The position numbers and the translations under genes were made by a program. Positions 1 to 7,533 of a DNA stretch of 64,000 nucleotides are shown here, piece after piece. The stretch covers positions 744,001 to 808,000 of the forward strand of contig NZ_FOWV01000001.1 in NCBI RefSeq assembly GCF_900115545.1. Direction: 5' to 3'. Each line of letters begins with the position of its first letter. Within the stretch, counting starts at the first letter, position 1. The DNA is from Ralstonia sp. NFACC01. GTDB taxonomy: Bacteria; Pseudomonadota; Gammaproteobacteria; Burkholderiales; Burkholderiaceae. The notes below the pieces were generated by a model, which was not told where the DNA came from, did not search any database, and saw only the letters and a program-made list of their open reading frames with translations.

Positions 1-1358
1 AAGGCGCCGAAGTTGTCCACGGGTGCAAACAGCGCCTTGGTGTTCTGCCCAAGAATGATCACCACGCACAGGATCGCCACCATGATCGGTCCAAACGGGA
101 AGAACGGCGACCGATACGCCAGTTGCTCCACGGAATGCCCCTGGCTCGTGAACCCCTTGCGGAACCGGTAGTGCGCCAACGCAATGCCGAACCACGCGAT
201 GAAGCACGTCACCGCAGATGTATTCAGCAGCCACAAGTAGACCACCTGGTCGCCAAACAACGAACTGAAGAAGCACAGCGCGCCAACGGCGGACGTGGCC
301 AGCAGCGCGCGATGCGGCACGCCGTTGGCCGACACCTTGGCAAACCAGCGTGGCGCCTGGCCTTCGAGCGCCAGGTCGTACAGAATCCGCGTCGACACAT
401 AGAGGCTCGACGTGCCAGACGACAGCAGCGCCGTCAGCACCACCGCATTCATCATCCCGGCCGCAAACGCGAGGCCCGCATGCTGGAACACCAGCGCAAA
501 CGGGCTGACGCCGACGTCCGTCGCTTCATTGCGCAGCAGGTTCGGGTCGGTGTACGGCAGCAGCACGCCGATGATCAGGATCGCCAGCACGTAGAACAGC
601 AGAATGCGCCAGAACGTCTGGCGGATGGCGCGGGGGATCGTGCGCGAGGGGTTCTCCGCTTCGCCGGCGGCAACGCCAATGGTCTCGACGCCCTGGAACG
701 AGAACCCGGCAATCATCGCCACGCCGACCATGGCTGGCACGCCGCCCACGAACGGCGCATCGCCCACGGTGAAGTTCTGCCAACCCGACTGCGGCCCGCC
801 GTGCATGATGCCGAAGATCATCGCCAGGCCGATCAGCAGGAACACGATGATCGTCACCACCTTGATCATCGAGAACCAGTATTCTGCCTCGCCAAAGCCG
901 CGCACGGAGAAGGCGTTGAGGCCAAACATGAGCAGCAGGAACGCGGCGCTCCACATCATGCCCGACACGCCCGGAAACCAGTACTTCATCACCAGCTGCG
1001 CGGCGGCCAGCTCCACAGCCACGGATACGGCCAGCGCAAACCAGTAGTTCCAACCCAGCGCAAAGCCGAAGCCTTCTTCCACATACAGGCGGCTGTAAGT
1101 CACGAACGAGCCCGAGACGGGCAGATGCACTGCCAACTCGCCAAGACTCGTCATCAGGCAATAGACCATTACGCCGATGAGCGTGTAGGTCAGAAGTGCG
1201 CCGCCGGGGCCGGCCTGCGCAATGGATGCGCCGGACGCGACGAACAGCCCCGTGCCGATGGCGCCGCCCAGGGCGATCATCATCAGGTGGCGCGAACGCA
1301 GGCGTCGGCGCAGTTCGGATTGGGCTTCGAGGCCGGTGGGGGTGATGGATGTGTGCAT
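1..1358 (-). CDS. Amino-acid permease of the APC/AAT family, 3' end beyond window
   Basis: This is an inner-membrane amino acid/proton symporter-like permease. The visible 452 codons begin MHTSITPTGLEAQSELRRRL and carry the family's first-helix signature GGAIGTGLFVASG near residues 33-45. Regular hydrophobic segments follow, with AGFSFQGVETIGVAAGE in the middle, as in lysine- and aromatic-type AAT permeases. Family members are about 490-510 aa, so roughly 50 C-terminal residues lie left of the window. It lies 78 bp downstream of a second permease on the same strand and is about 70% identical to it by eye. I saw no clear Shine-Dalgarno; the ATG was chosen because the paralogue aligns from a few residues after it. 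Substrate is unknown; lysine-type is a guess from family resemblance. Confidence 0.88.
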   Translation of the reverse strand, partial: MHTSITPTGLEAQSELRRRLRSRHLMMIALGGAIGTGLFVASGASIAQAGPGGALLTYTLIGVMVYCLMTSLGELAVHLPVSGSFVTYSRLYVEEGFGFALGWNYWFALAVSVAVELAAAQLVMKYWFPGVSGMMWSAAFLLLMFGLNAFSVRGFGEAEYWFSMIKVVTIIVFLLIGLAMIFGIMHGGPQSGWQNFTVGDAPFVGGVPAMVGVAMIAGFSFQGVETIGVAAGEAENPSRTIPRAIRQTFWRILLFYVLAILIIGVLLPYTDPNLLRNEATDVGVSPFALVFQHAGLAFAAGMMNAVVLTALLSSGTSSLYVSTRILYDLALEGQAPRWFAKVSANGVPHRALLATSAVGALCFFSSLFGDQVVYLWLLNTSAVTCFIAWFGIALAHYRFRKGFTSQGHSVEQLAYRSPFFPFGPIMVAILCVVIILGQNTKALFAPVDNFGA

Positions 1359-1436
1359 AGCCGGTGGCGCCGGAGCGGGCGCCCCAATGAAAACGCCCGC
1401 CGCATGCAGTGCAAACGGCAGGCGGAGCGGGTGTGA

Positions 1437-2972
1437 TTACTGCGTACGGTTCGCGACGGTTGGCAATTCAGGGCCGGGGTCTTGGCCGGCCAGCGAATCG
1501 CGCAGCACGGGCGGGCGCGGGAAGTGCATGTCCTGGTAACGGACAATGCCGCCGCCACGCACCAGCCGGTAGCCGATCCAGATCAGGAAGAAGACTGGGA
1601 TGCCGATGTACGTGGCGATGACCGCCGGCCAATCGACGGTGCCGCTCGTGAACGCCTGGTAGTTCTGGCCGAGCGTGATGACCAGGCACAGCCCGAACGC
1701 GAACAGCGGACCATACGGGAAGAACTTGGAGCGGTAGGGCAACTGCGCCGGATCATGCCCCTGCGCCACAAGCCCCTTGCGGAATCGATAGTGGCTGATG
1801 GCAATGCCAAGCCATGCGACGAAGCCAGTCATGCCGGACGTGTTCAGCAGCCACAGGTAGACCGTTTTGTCGCCATACAACGAACTCAGGAAACACAGCG
1901 CGCCGACAGCAGTCGTGGCCAGCAGCGCATTGCGCGGCACACCGTTCCGCGTGAGTTGAGCAAAGATGCGCGGTGCGCGGCCCTCGGTGGCCAGGTTGTA
2001 GAGCATTCGCGTGGACGCATACATGCCCGAATTGCCCGCTGACAGCACAGCCGTCAGGATCACTGCGTTCATCAGGCCTGCGGCAAACGCCAGGCCTGCG
2101 TGCTTGAAGACGAGCGTGAAGGGGCTCACGCCGATGTTGGTGACTTCCGTCGACAGCAGATTCGGATCGGTGTACGGCACCAGCACGCCGATGATGAAGA
2201 TCGCCAGCACATAGAACAGCAAGATGCGCCAGAACACCTGCTTGACCGCACGCGGAATGGTGCGGGCAGGGTCGGCCGATTCGCCGGCCGCCACGCCGAT
2301 CAGCTCCGTTCCCTGAAAGGAGAACCCCGCGATCATCGCCACACCGATCATCGCCGGCAGCCCGCCCACGAACGGCGCATCACCCAGCGTCAGGTTTTGT
2401 AGGCCCGATTCCGGACCGCCCTTCAGGATCCCGAAGATCATGGCCAGGCCAATGCCGATAAAGAAGATGACGGTAACGACCTTGATGAGGGCGAACCAGT
2501 ATTCCGCCTCGCCAAAGCCGCGTACCGAGATGGCGTTGAGCAGGAACATGATGGCGAGAAACACAGCGCTCCACAGCACGCCGGGCACATCGGGGAACCA
2601 GTAATGCATGACGAGCTGCGCGGCCGCCAGCTCAACGGCAATCGTCACGGCCCAGTTGTACCAATAGTTCCAGCCAAGCGCGAAGCCGAAGCCTTCGTCC
2701 ACATACAGGGCGCCGTAGGTGGCAAAGGATCCGGAAACCGGCATGTAGGCGGCAAGCTCGCCCAGGCTGGTCATCAGGAAGTAGACCATCGCCCCGATGA
2801 GGATGTAGGCGGCAAGCGCGCCTCCGGGGCCGGCCTGCGAGACCGACGCGCCCGAGGCCACAAAAAGCCCGGTACCGATCGACCCGCCGATGGCGATCAT
2901 GGTGAGATGGCGCGCGCGCAAGGTGCGGCGCAAGCCCGGCGTCTCTGAGGACGGGGTAGCGTGTTCTGGCAT
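1437..2972 (-). CDS. Amino-acid permease of the APC/AAT family (complete paralogue)
   Basis: A 511-aa membrane permease starting MPEHATPSSETPGLRRTL. It has GGSIGTGLFVASG near residue 29, AGFSFQGTELIGVAAGE mid-protein and about twelve hydrophobic segments, the usual AAT layout and length. The reading frame stays open 70 codons further upstream, but that extension (rich in R, C and G) does not look like permease and conservation starts only after MPEH. It is followed after 78 bp by a close paralogue on the same strand, so the pair looks like a local duplication and may be cotranscribed. Predicted role is proton-coupled import of an amino acid; the substrate cannot be read from sequence. The 360 bp between this gene and the next plus-strand gene hold the divergent promoters. 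Confidence 0.9.
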   Translation of the reverse strand: MPEHATPSSETPGLRRTLRARHLTMIAIGGSIGTGLFVASGASVSQAGPGGALAAYILIGAMVYFLMTSLGELAAYMPVSGSFATYGALYVDEGFGFALGWNYWYNWAVTIAVELAAAQLVMHYWFPDVPGVLWSAVFLAIMFLLNAISVRGFGEAEYWFALIKVVTVIFFIGIGLAMIFGILKGGPESGLQNLTLGDAPFVGGLPAMIGVAMIAGFSFQGTELIGVAAGESADPARTIPRAVKQVFWRILLFYVLAIFIIGVLVPYTDPNLLSTEVTNIGVSPFTLVFKHAGLAFAAGLMNAVILTAVLSAGNSGMYASTRMLYNLATEGRAPRIFAQLTRNGVPRNALLATTAVGALCFLSSLYGDKTVYLWLLNTSGMTGFVAWLGIAISHYRFRKGLVAQGHDPAQLPYRSKFFPYGPLFAFGLCLVITLGQNYQAFTSGTVDWPAVIATYIGIPVFFLIWIGYRLVRGGGIVRYQDMHFPRPPVLRDSLAGQDPGPELPTVANRTQ

Positions 2973-3191
2973 GGATACAGAGTGGTCGATTTTGCTCGGA
3001 TCGCGAATCAAATCGACGAAATGTGACGAGACGTCCCCGCGCCTGATGGGCACCCGGCGAACGAAATGCGCGACTCTATCAAAACCGTCACGTAGCGGGC
3101 AAAAAATCCATGCCCCAGCACACGCGTTTGAACCCCGCCGGGGCGTACCGCATCGCCCGCCAGACGGCGCCGTGCAGCGCAAAAATAAAAA

Positions 3192-3220
3192 TTGAACGAC
3201 CGTGCTATTTTGTGTATTCT
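3192..3220 (+). promoter_or_regulatory. Sigma70-type promoter for the beta-oxidation genes
   Basis: TTGAAC (3192-3197), 17-bp spacer, TATTCT (3215-3220), in an AT-rich patch inside otherwise GC-rich DNA. It is about 110 bp upstream of the bifunctional beta-oxidation gene. The -35 and the start of the spacer read TTGAACGACCGT, which partly matches the palindrome at 18326-18337, so a TetR-type fatty-acid repressor could sit here. The promoter is seen in sequence; the repressor is inference. Confidence 0.6.
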
Positions 3221-3332
3221 GTGTCGAGTCGCGGCCTTACCGCGCGTTAAAAAAACGATAGTTGAGAGACAGTTCAACCGCGAGGCACGGTGCGCCTGAT
3301 CTGCCGGCCCTCGCATCACCAAAGGAACCAGC

Positions 3333-5414
3333 ATGACTGCGGAGTACAAGGTCCAGGACGGCGTTGCCGTCATCACGCTCAGCAACCCGCCCGTCAACGG
3401 CCTTGGCCACTCCACGCGCCTGGGCATCGTTGAAGGCATGGTGAAAGCGGGCGACGACGCCAACGTCAAGGCCATCGTCATCACCGGTGCGGGCAAGGCC
3501 TTCTCGGGCGGCGCCGATATCCGCGAATTCAATACGCCCAAGGCGACGCAAGAGCCGACGCTGCACGCCGTCATCAAAGCCGTTGAGTCGAGCAACAAGC
3601 CGGTCGTGGCGGCCATCCATTCGGTGGCGATGGGCGGTGGGCTGGAACTGGCGATGGGCTGCCATTTCCGCGTGGCCGCACCGGGCGCGCAGATCGCGCT
3701 GCCCGAAGTCAAGCTGGGCATCCTGCCGGGCGCAGGCGGCACGCAGCGCCTGCCGCGCGCCATCGGCCTGGAACCGGCCTTGAACATGATTGTGTCTGGT
3801 AACGCCATCCCGTCGGAAAAGCTGGCCAAGAGCGGCCTGTTCGATCAGATGATCGAAGGCGACCTAATGGCCGGCGCCATCGATTTCGCCCTGAAGGCCG
3901 CTGCCGAAGGCAAGCTGCCGAAGCTGCGCGATCGCAAGGTCGAGCACGACAACCCGCAAGGCTTCCTGCAATTTGCCCGTAACACTGTGGCGGCAGTCGC
4001 AAAGAACTTCCCGGCGCCGGGCAAGTGCGTCGACGCCGTGCAGGCCGCTGTGGAAAAGCGCTTTGACGACGGCATCAAGTTTGAGCGCGACTTGTTCATC
4101 GAACTGGTGAATACGTCGGAATCGCGCGCGCTGCGCCACGCTTTCTTTGGCGAACGCGCTGCAAGCAAGATCCCCGATGTGCCGGAAGACACGCCGGTGC
4201 GCAAGGTGGAGAAGGTCGCCGTGATCGGCGCCGGCACAATGGGCGGCGGTATCTCGATGAACTTCCTCAACGCAGGCATTCCGGTCACGATGCTGGAAAC
4301 CAAGCAGGAAGCACTGGACCGCGGCGTCGCCACCATCCGCAAGAACTACGAGAACAGCGCCAAAAAAGGCAAGCTCACGCAAGAGAAGGTCGAGCAGCGC
4401 ATGGCCTTGCTGACCCCGACGCTGTCCTACGACGACATCAAGGACGCCGACCTCGTCATCGAGGCCGTATTCGAAGAAATGGGCGTCAAGGAAGTCGTGT
4501 TCAAGAAGCTGGATGAAGTCGTCAAGCAGGGCGCGATCCTGGCGTCGAACACCTCCACGCTGGATGTCGACAAGATCGCCAGCTTCACCAAGCGCCCGCA
4601 AGACGTGGTCGGCATGCACTTCTTCAGCCCGGCCAACGTGATGAAGCTGCTGGAAGTCGTTCGCGGCAAGGAAACTGCCAAGGACGTGCTGGCCACTGTC
4701 ATGAAGCTGGCCAAGGCCATCAAGAAGACGGCGGTTGTGTCCGGCGTGTGTGACGGCTTCATCGGCAACCGCATGATCGAGCAATACAGCCGACAGGCCG
4801 GCTATCTGCTGGACGAAGGCGCGCTGCCGGAGCAGGTCGACAAGGCCATCGAGAAGTTCGGCTTTGCGATGGGCCCGTTCCGTATGGGCGATCTGGCCGG
4901 CAACGACATCGGCTGGGCCATCCGCAAGCGTCGCGCCGTAGACAAACCGGACATCGTCTATTCGAAGACCGCCGATCTGCTGTGCGAGATGGGCCGCTTC
5001 GGCCAGAAGACGGGCGGTGGCTGGTACGACTACAAGGCGGGCGACCGCAAGCCGTATCCAAACCAGCAGGTCAACGACATGATCGTCCAGCACTCGAAGG
5101 ATCTGGGCATCACCCGCCGCAAGATTTCGGACGAAGAAATCGTCGAGCGTCTGGTGTTCGCGCTGGTCAACGAAGGCGCCAAGATCCTGGAAGAGGGCAT
5201 TGCCTCCAAGGCGTCGGATATCGACATGGTCTACCTGACTGGCTACGGCTTCCCGCTGTTCCGCGGCGGCCCGATGCTCTACGCAGATACCGTCGGCCTG
5301 TACAACGTCGCACAAGCCATGCACCGCTACAGCAAGGGCTACCACGGCGAAGCGTGGAAGCCGGCGCCGCTGCTGCAGAAGCTGGCCGACGAAGGCAAAG
5401 GCTTTAACGGTTGA
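3333..5414 (+). CDS. Bifunctional enoyl-CoA hydratase / 3-hydroxyacyl-CoA dehydrogenase (FadB/FadJ-type)
   Basis: Carries out hydration of trans-2-enoyl-CoA and NAD-dependent oxidation of 3-hydroxyacyl-CoA, the two middle steps of beta-oxidation, in the cytoplasm. It is 693 aa. The crotonase domain spans residues 1-190, with GGGLELAMG at 101-109 and the paired catalytic glutamates E105 and E125. The Rossmann motif VIGAGTMGGG is at 297-306. The dehydrogenase motif VGMHFFSPANVMKLLE follows, with catalytic His429, and two C-terminal 3HCDH domains end the protein. Length and order match the peroxisomal-MFE1-like bacterial type found in Cupriavidus/Ralstonia. AAAGGAAC lies 10 bp before the ATG. 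It is followed by nicotinamidase and the partner thiolase, so the two probably form a functional pair. Confidence 0.95.
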   Translation: MTAEYKVQDGVAVITLSNPPVNGLGHSTRLGIVEGMVKAGDDANVKAIVITGAGKAFSGGADIREFNTPKATQEPTLHAVIKAVESSNKPVVAAIHSVAMGGGLELAMGCHFRVAAPGAQIALPEVKLGILPGAGGTQRLPRAIGLEPALNMIVSGNAIPSEKLAKSGLFDQMIEGDLMAGAIDFALKAAAEGKLPKLRDRKVEHDNPQGFLQFARNTVAAVAKNFPAPGKCVDAVQAAVEKRFDDGIKFERDLFIELVNTSESRALRHAFFGERAASKIPDVPEDTPVRKVEKVAVIGAGTMGGGISMNFLNAGIPVTMLETKQEALDRGVATIRKNYENSAKKGKLTQEKVEQRMALLTPTLSYDDIKDADLVIEAVFEEMGVKEVVFKKLDEVVKQGAILASNTSTLDVDKIASFTKRPQDVVGMHFFSPANVMKLLEVVRGKETAKDVLATVMKLAKAIKKTAVVSGVCDGFIGNRMIEQYSRQAGYLLDEGALPEQVDKAIEKFGFAMGPFRMGDLAGNDIGWAIRKRRAVDKPDIVYSKTADLLCEMGRFGQKTGGGWYDYKAGDRKPYPNQQVNDMIVQHSKDLGITRRKISDEEIVERLVFALVNEGAKILEEGIASKASDIDMVYLTGYGFPLFRGGPMLYADTVGLYNVAQAMHRYSKGYHGEAWKPAPLLQKLADEGKGFNG

Positions 5415-5431
5415 TGCGCGGCTAACCGACC

Positions 5432-5455
5432 AAGCAACTAAGCGACTAAGCAACC
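5432..5455 (+). repeat. Three tandem 8-bp units (AAGCRACY) just before pncA
   Basis: AAGCAACT, AAGCGACT and AAGCAACC follow head to tail and end 3 bp before the pncA ATG. They fill the place where a Shine-Dalgarno would be, and none is seen. Such a short direct repeat could vary in copy number and so alter translation, but it may be chance. Confidence 0.6.
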
Positions 5456-5458
5456 GCC

Positions 5459-6091
5459 ATGCAACTTACGCCCACTGACTGCCTGCTGATCATCGATGTG
5501 CAGAACGATTTTCTGCCCGGCGGTGCGCTGGCTGTGCCGGACGGCGACCAGGTTATCCCGGTCGTGAACCAGCTCGCCAAGGCATTCGGACGCGTGGTGC
5601 TGACGCAGGATTGGCACCCACGCGAGCACGTATCGTTCGCGGCCAACCATCCCGGCACGGAACCATTCGGCATGATCGATTTGCCGTATGGCGCCCAGGT
5701 GCTGTGGCCGGTGCACTGCGTTCAGCACAGCAGCGGCGCAGCGCTTGCCGATGGGCTGGACGTGCCGCACGCGCAGTTGATCGTCCGCAAGGGCTATCAC
5801 CCGCACATCGACAGCTACTCCGCATTTTTTGAAGCGGATCGCAAGACGCCGACAGGCCTGCTGGGCTACCTGCGCGAGCTTGGAATCAAGCGCGTGTTCT
5901 GCGTCGGGCTGGCCACCGATTTTTGCGTGGCATGGTCGGCGTTGGATGCAAGGGCGGCGGGGCTGGAAGTGGCTGTCATTGAGGATGCCTGTCGCGCCAT
6001 CGATCTGAATGGGTCGCTTGCGCAGGCCTGGCAGCACATGACGGATGCGGGCATCGCACGGTTGCAGTCGCCGGACGTTTTGAACGGATAA
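5459..6091 (+). CDS. pncA: Nicotinamidase / pyrazinamidase
   Basis: Hydrolyses nicotinamide to nicotinate and ammonia in the NAD salvage pathway (cytoplasmic cysteine hydrolase of the isochorismatase fold). At 210 aa it has the expected length. The catalytic triad is visible: D13 in IDVQNDF, K111 in VRKGYH and C156 in GLATDFCV. The metal site is D51/H53/H57 (DWHPREH) with H86 (PVHC). It sits 44 bp after the beta-oxidation enzyme and 60 bp before the thiolase, inside an otherwise fatty-acid operon. That is odd by function, although NAD is a beta-oxidation cofactor. There is no clear ribosome binding site; a tandem octamer lies there instead. Confidence 0.95.
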   Translation: MQLTPTDCLLIIDVQNDFLPGGALAVPDGDQVIPVVNQLAKAFGRVVLTQDWHPREHVSFAANHPGTEPFGMIDLPYGAQVLWPVHCVQHSSGAALADGLDVPHAQLIVRKGYHPHIDSYSAFFEADRKTPTGLLGYLRELGIKRVFCVGLATDFCVAWSALDARAAGLEVAVIEDACRAIDLNGSLAQAWQHMTDAGIARLQSPDVLNG

Positions 6092-6151
6092 CAGAGATAC
6101 CGGGCGCCTGCCGATGCGGTGCGCCCGCCACCAGATACGAGGAGCAACACC

Positions 6152-7330
6152 ATGACCGAAGCAGTCATCGTTTCCACCGCACGTACCGGCCTGGCCAAGA
6201 GCTGGAAGGGCGCCTTCAACATGACGCACGGCGCTACGCTGGGCGGCCACGCGGTTCAGCATGCCATCGAGCGCGCCAAGATCGAGCCGGGCGAAGTGGA
6301 AGACATCCTGATGGGCTGTGCGAACCCGGAAGGTGCAACAGGCGCCAACATCGCTCGCCAGATTGCTCTGCGTGCCGGCTGCCCCGTGACCGTGCCGGGC
6401 GCAACCGTCAACCGTTTCTGCTCGTCGGGCCTGCAGACCATCGCCATGGCCGCACAGCGCGTGATTGCCGATGAAGGCGACATCTTCGTGGCTGGCGGCG
6501 TGGAATCCATCTCGTGCGTGCAGCAGGAGATGAACCGCCACATGATGACCGAAGGCTGGCTCAACAAGCACAAGCCAGAAATCTACTGGAACATGCTCCA
6601 GACCGCCGAGAACGTCGCCAAGCGCTACAACATCGCCAAGGAACGCATGGACGAGTACGGCGTGCAAAGCCAGCAGCGCGCCGCCGCCGCTGCTGCTGCT
6701 GGAAAGTTCAACGACGAAATCGTCCCGATGACGACGGTGATGGGCGTGGCCGATGCCAAGACCGGCCAGCTCATGACCCGCGAAGTCACGATCTCCGCCG
6801 ATGAAGGGATTCGCCCCGACACGACGCTTGAAGGCGTGGCAAAAATTCGCTCCGCCGTGCCGGGCGGCGTGGTCACTGCCGGCAATGCCAGCCAGTTCTC
6901 CGACGGCGCATCCGCTGCCGTGGTGATGAATGGCAAGGTGGCAGCCGCCAAGGGCCTGCAGCCGCTGGGCGTGTTCCGCGGCTTTGCCGTGGCAGGTTGC
7001 GAGCCGGACGAAATGGGCATCGGCCCCGTCTTTGCCGTGCCCAAGCTGCTGAAGAAGGCCGGTCTCAAGGTTGAAGACATCGGCCTGTGGGAACTGAACG
7101 AAGCGTTTGCCGTGCAGGTGCTGTACTGCGCTGACAAGCTGGGCATTCCGATGGACCGCCTGAACGTCAACGGCGGCGCCATCGCCGTGGGCCACCCGTA
7201 TGGCGTGTCGGGCGCACGCCTGGTCGGCCACGCACTGATCGAAGGCAAGCGCCGTGGCGTCAAGTACGTGGTCGTGACCATGTGCATCGGCGGCGGCCAA
7301 GGCGCAGCCGGCCTGTTCGAGGTGCTCTAA
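6152..7330 (+). CDS. Acetyl-CoA acyltransferase (thiolase)
   Basis: Catalyses thiolytic cleavage of 3-ketoacyl-CoA to acetyl-CoA and a shortened acyl-CoA, the last step of beta-oxidation. It is 392 aa, the standard thiolase length. Nucleophile Cys90 lies in [10 protein letters not shown], His348 in [16 protein letters not shown] and the second catalytic Cys378 in CIGGGQG. The start [12 protein letters not shown] was chosen because GAGGAGC lies 8 bp upstream and family homology begins there. It is the third gene after the promoter at 3192 and is followed by a strong rho-independent terminator, so 3333-7330 looks like one transcription unit. Biosynthetic PhaA-like thiolases share these motifs; context favours degradation. 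Confidence 0.94.
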   Translation: MTEAVIVSTARTGLAKSWKGAFNMTHGATLGGHAVQHAIERAKIEPGEVEDILMGCANPEGATGANIARQIALRAGCPVTVPGATVNRFCSSGLQTIAMAAQRVIADEGDIFVAGGVESISCVQQEMNRHMMTEGWLNKHKPEIYWNMLQTAENVAKRYNIAKERMDEYGVQSQQRAAAAAAAGKFNDEIVPMTTVMGVADAKTGQLMTREVTISADEGIRPDTTLEGVAKIRSAVPGGVVTAGNASQFSDGASAAVVMNGKVAAAKGLQPLGVFRGFAVAGCEPDEMGIGPVFAVPKLLKKAGLKVEDIGLWELNEAFAVQVLYCADKLGIPMDRLNVNGGAIAVGHPYGVSGARLVGHALIEGKRRGVKYVVVTMCIGGGQGAAGLFEVL

Positions 7331-7334
7331 ACAG

Positions 7335-7370
7335 ACAGGCTCCCGCTCAAAACGGGAGCCTGTTTTGTTT
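7335..7370 (+). terminator. Rho-independent terminator after the thiolase
   Basis: Perfect 11-bp stem ACAGGCTCCCG / CGGGAGCCTGT (7335-7345 and 7353-7363), 7-nt loop, then TTTGTTT. It lies 4 bp after the thiolase stop and ends the 3333-7330 unit. Confidence 0.9.
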
Positions 7371-7404
7371 CTGCCAGAGCTGGCTTGATCGCCATCTCGG
7401 GCGC

Positions 7405-7530
7405 GCCTTTCTTTGCTTACTTTCTTTGGCAAGACAAAGAAAGTGAGTCGGGCCCGGCAGGGTACGGAACCAGGGATTGACCCAAAGCCCTCGCCCGGGC
7501 AGGGCACGAAACACAGGATGCACCACCAAC
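7405..7530. repeat. Repeat-like intergenic spacer with hairpin
   Basis: Between the terminator and the acyl-CoA dehydrogenase lies a hairpin with a perfect 10-bp stem, ACTTTCTTTG (7419-7428) and CAAAGAAAGT (7435-7444). After it come two imperfect direct copies of a CCCGGGCAGGG-type unit, near 7454 and 7493. From memory, segments with a TTTCTTTGGCAAGACAAAGAAAG core recur between genes in Ralstonia and related genomes. That recollection would need a genome-wide search. It occurs once in this window. Confidence 0.5.
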
Positions 7531-7533
7531 ATC

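Noticed and set aside
3864-5453. 529-codon open frame on the minus strand opposite the beta-oxidation gene
   Set aside because: It is the antisense reflection of a high-GC3 gene, with His/Val/Asp-rich composition and no motif. The plus-strand frame has full family homology.
5438-7507. 689-codon minus-strand open frame covering pncA and thiolase
   Set aside because: Antisense to two clearly conserved enzymes, and crosses the terminator. Composition rich in His and Ala is typical of shadow frames.
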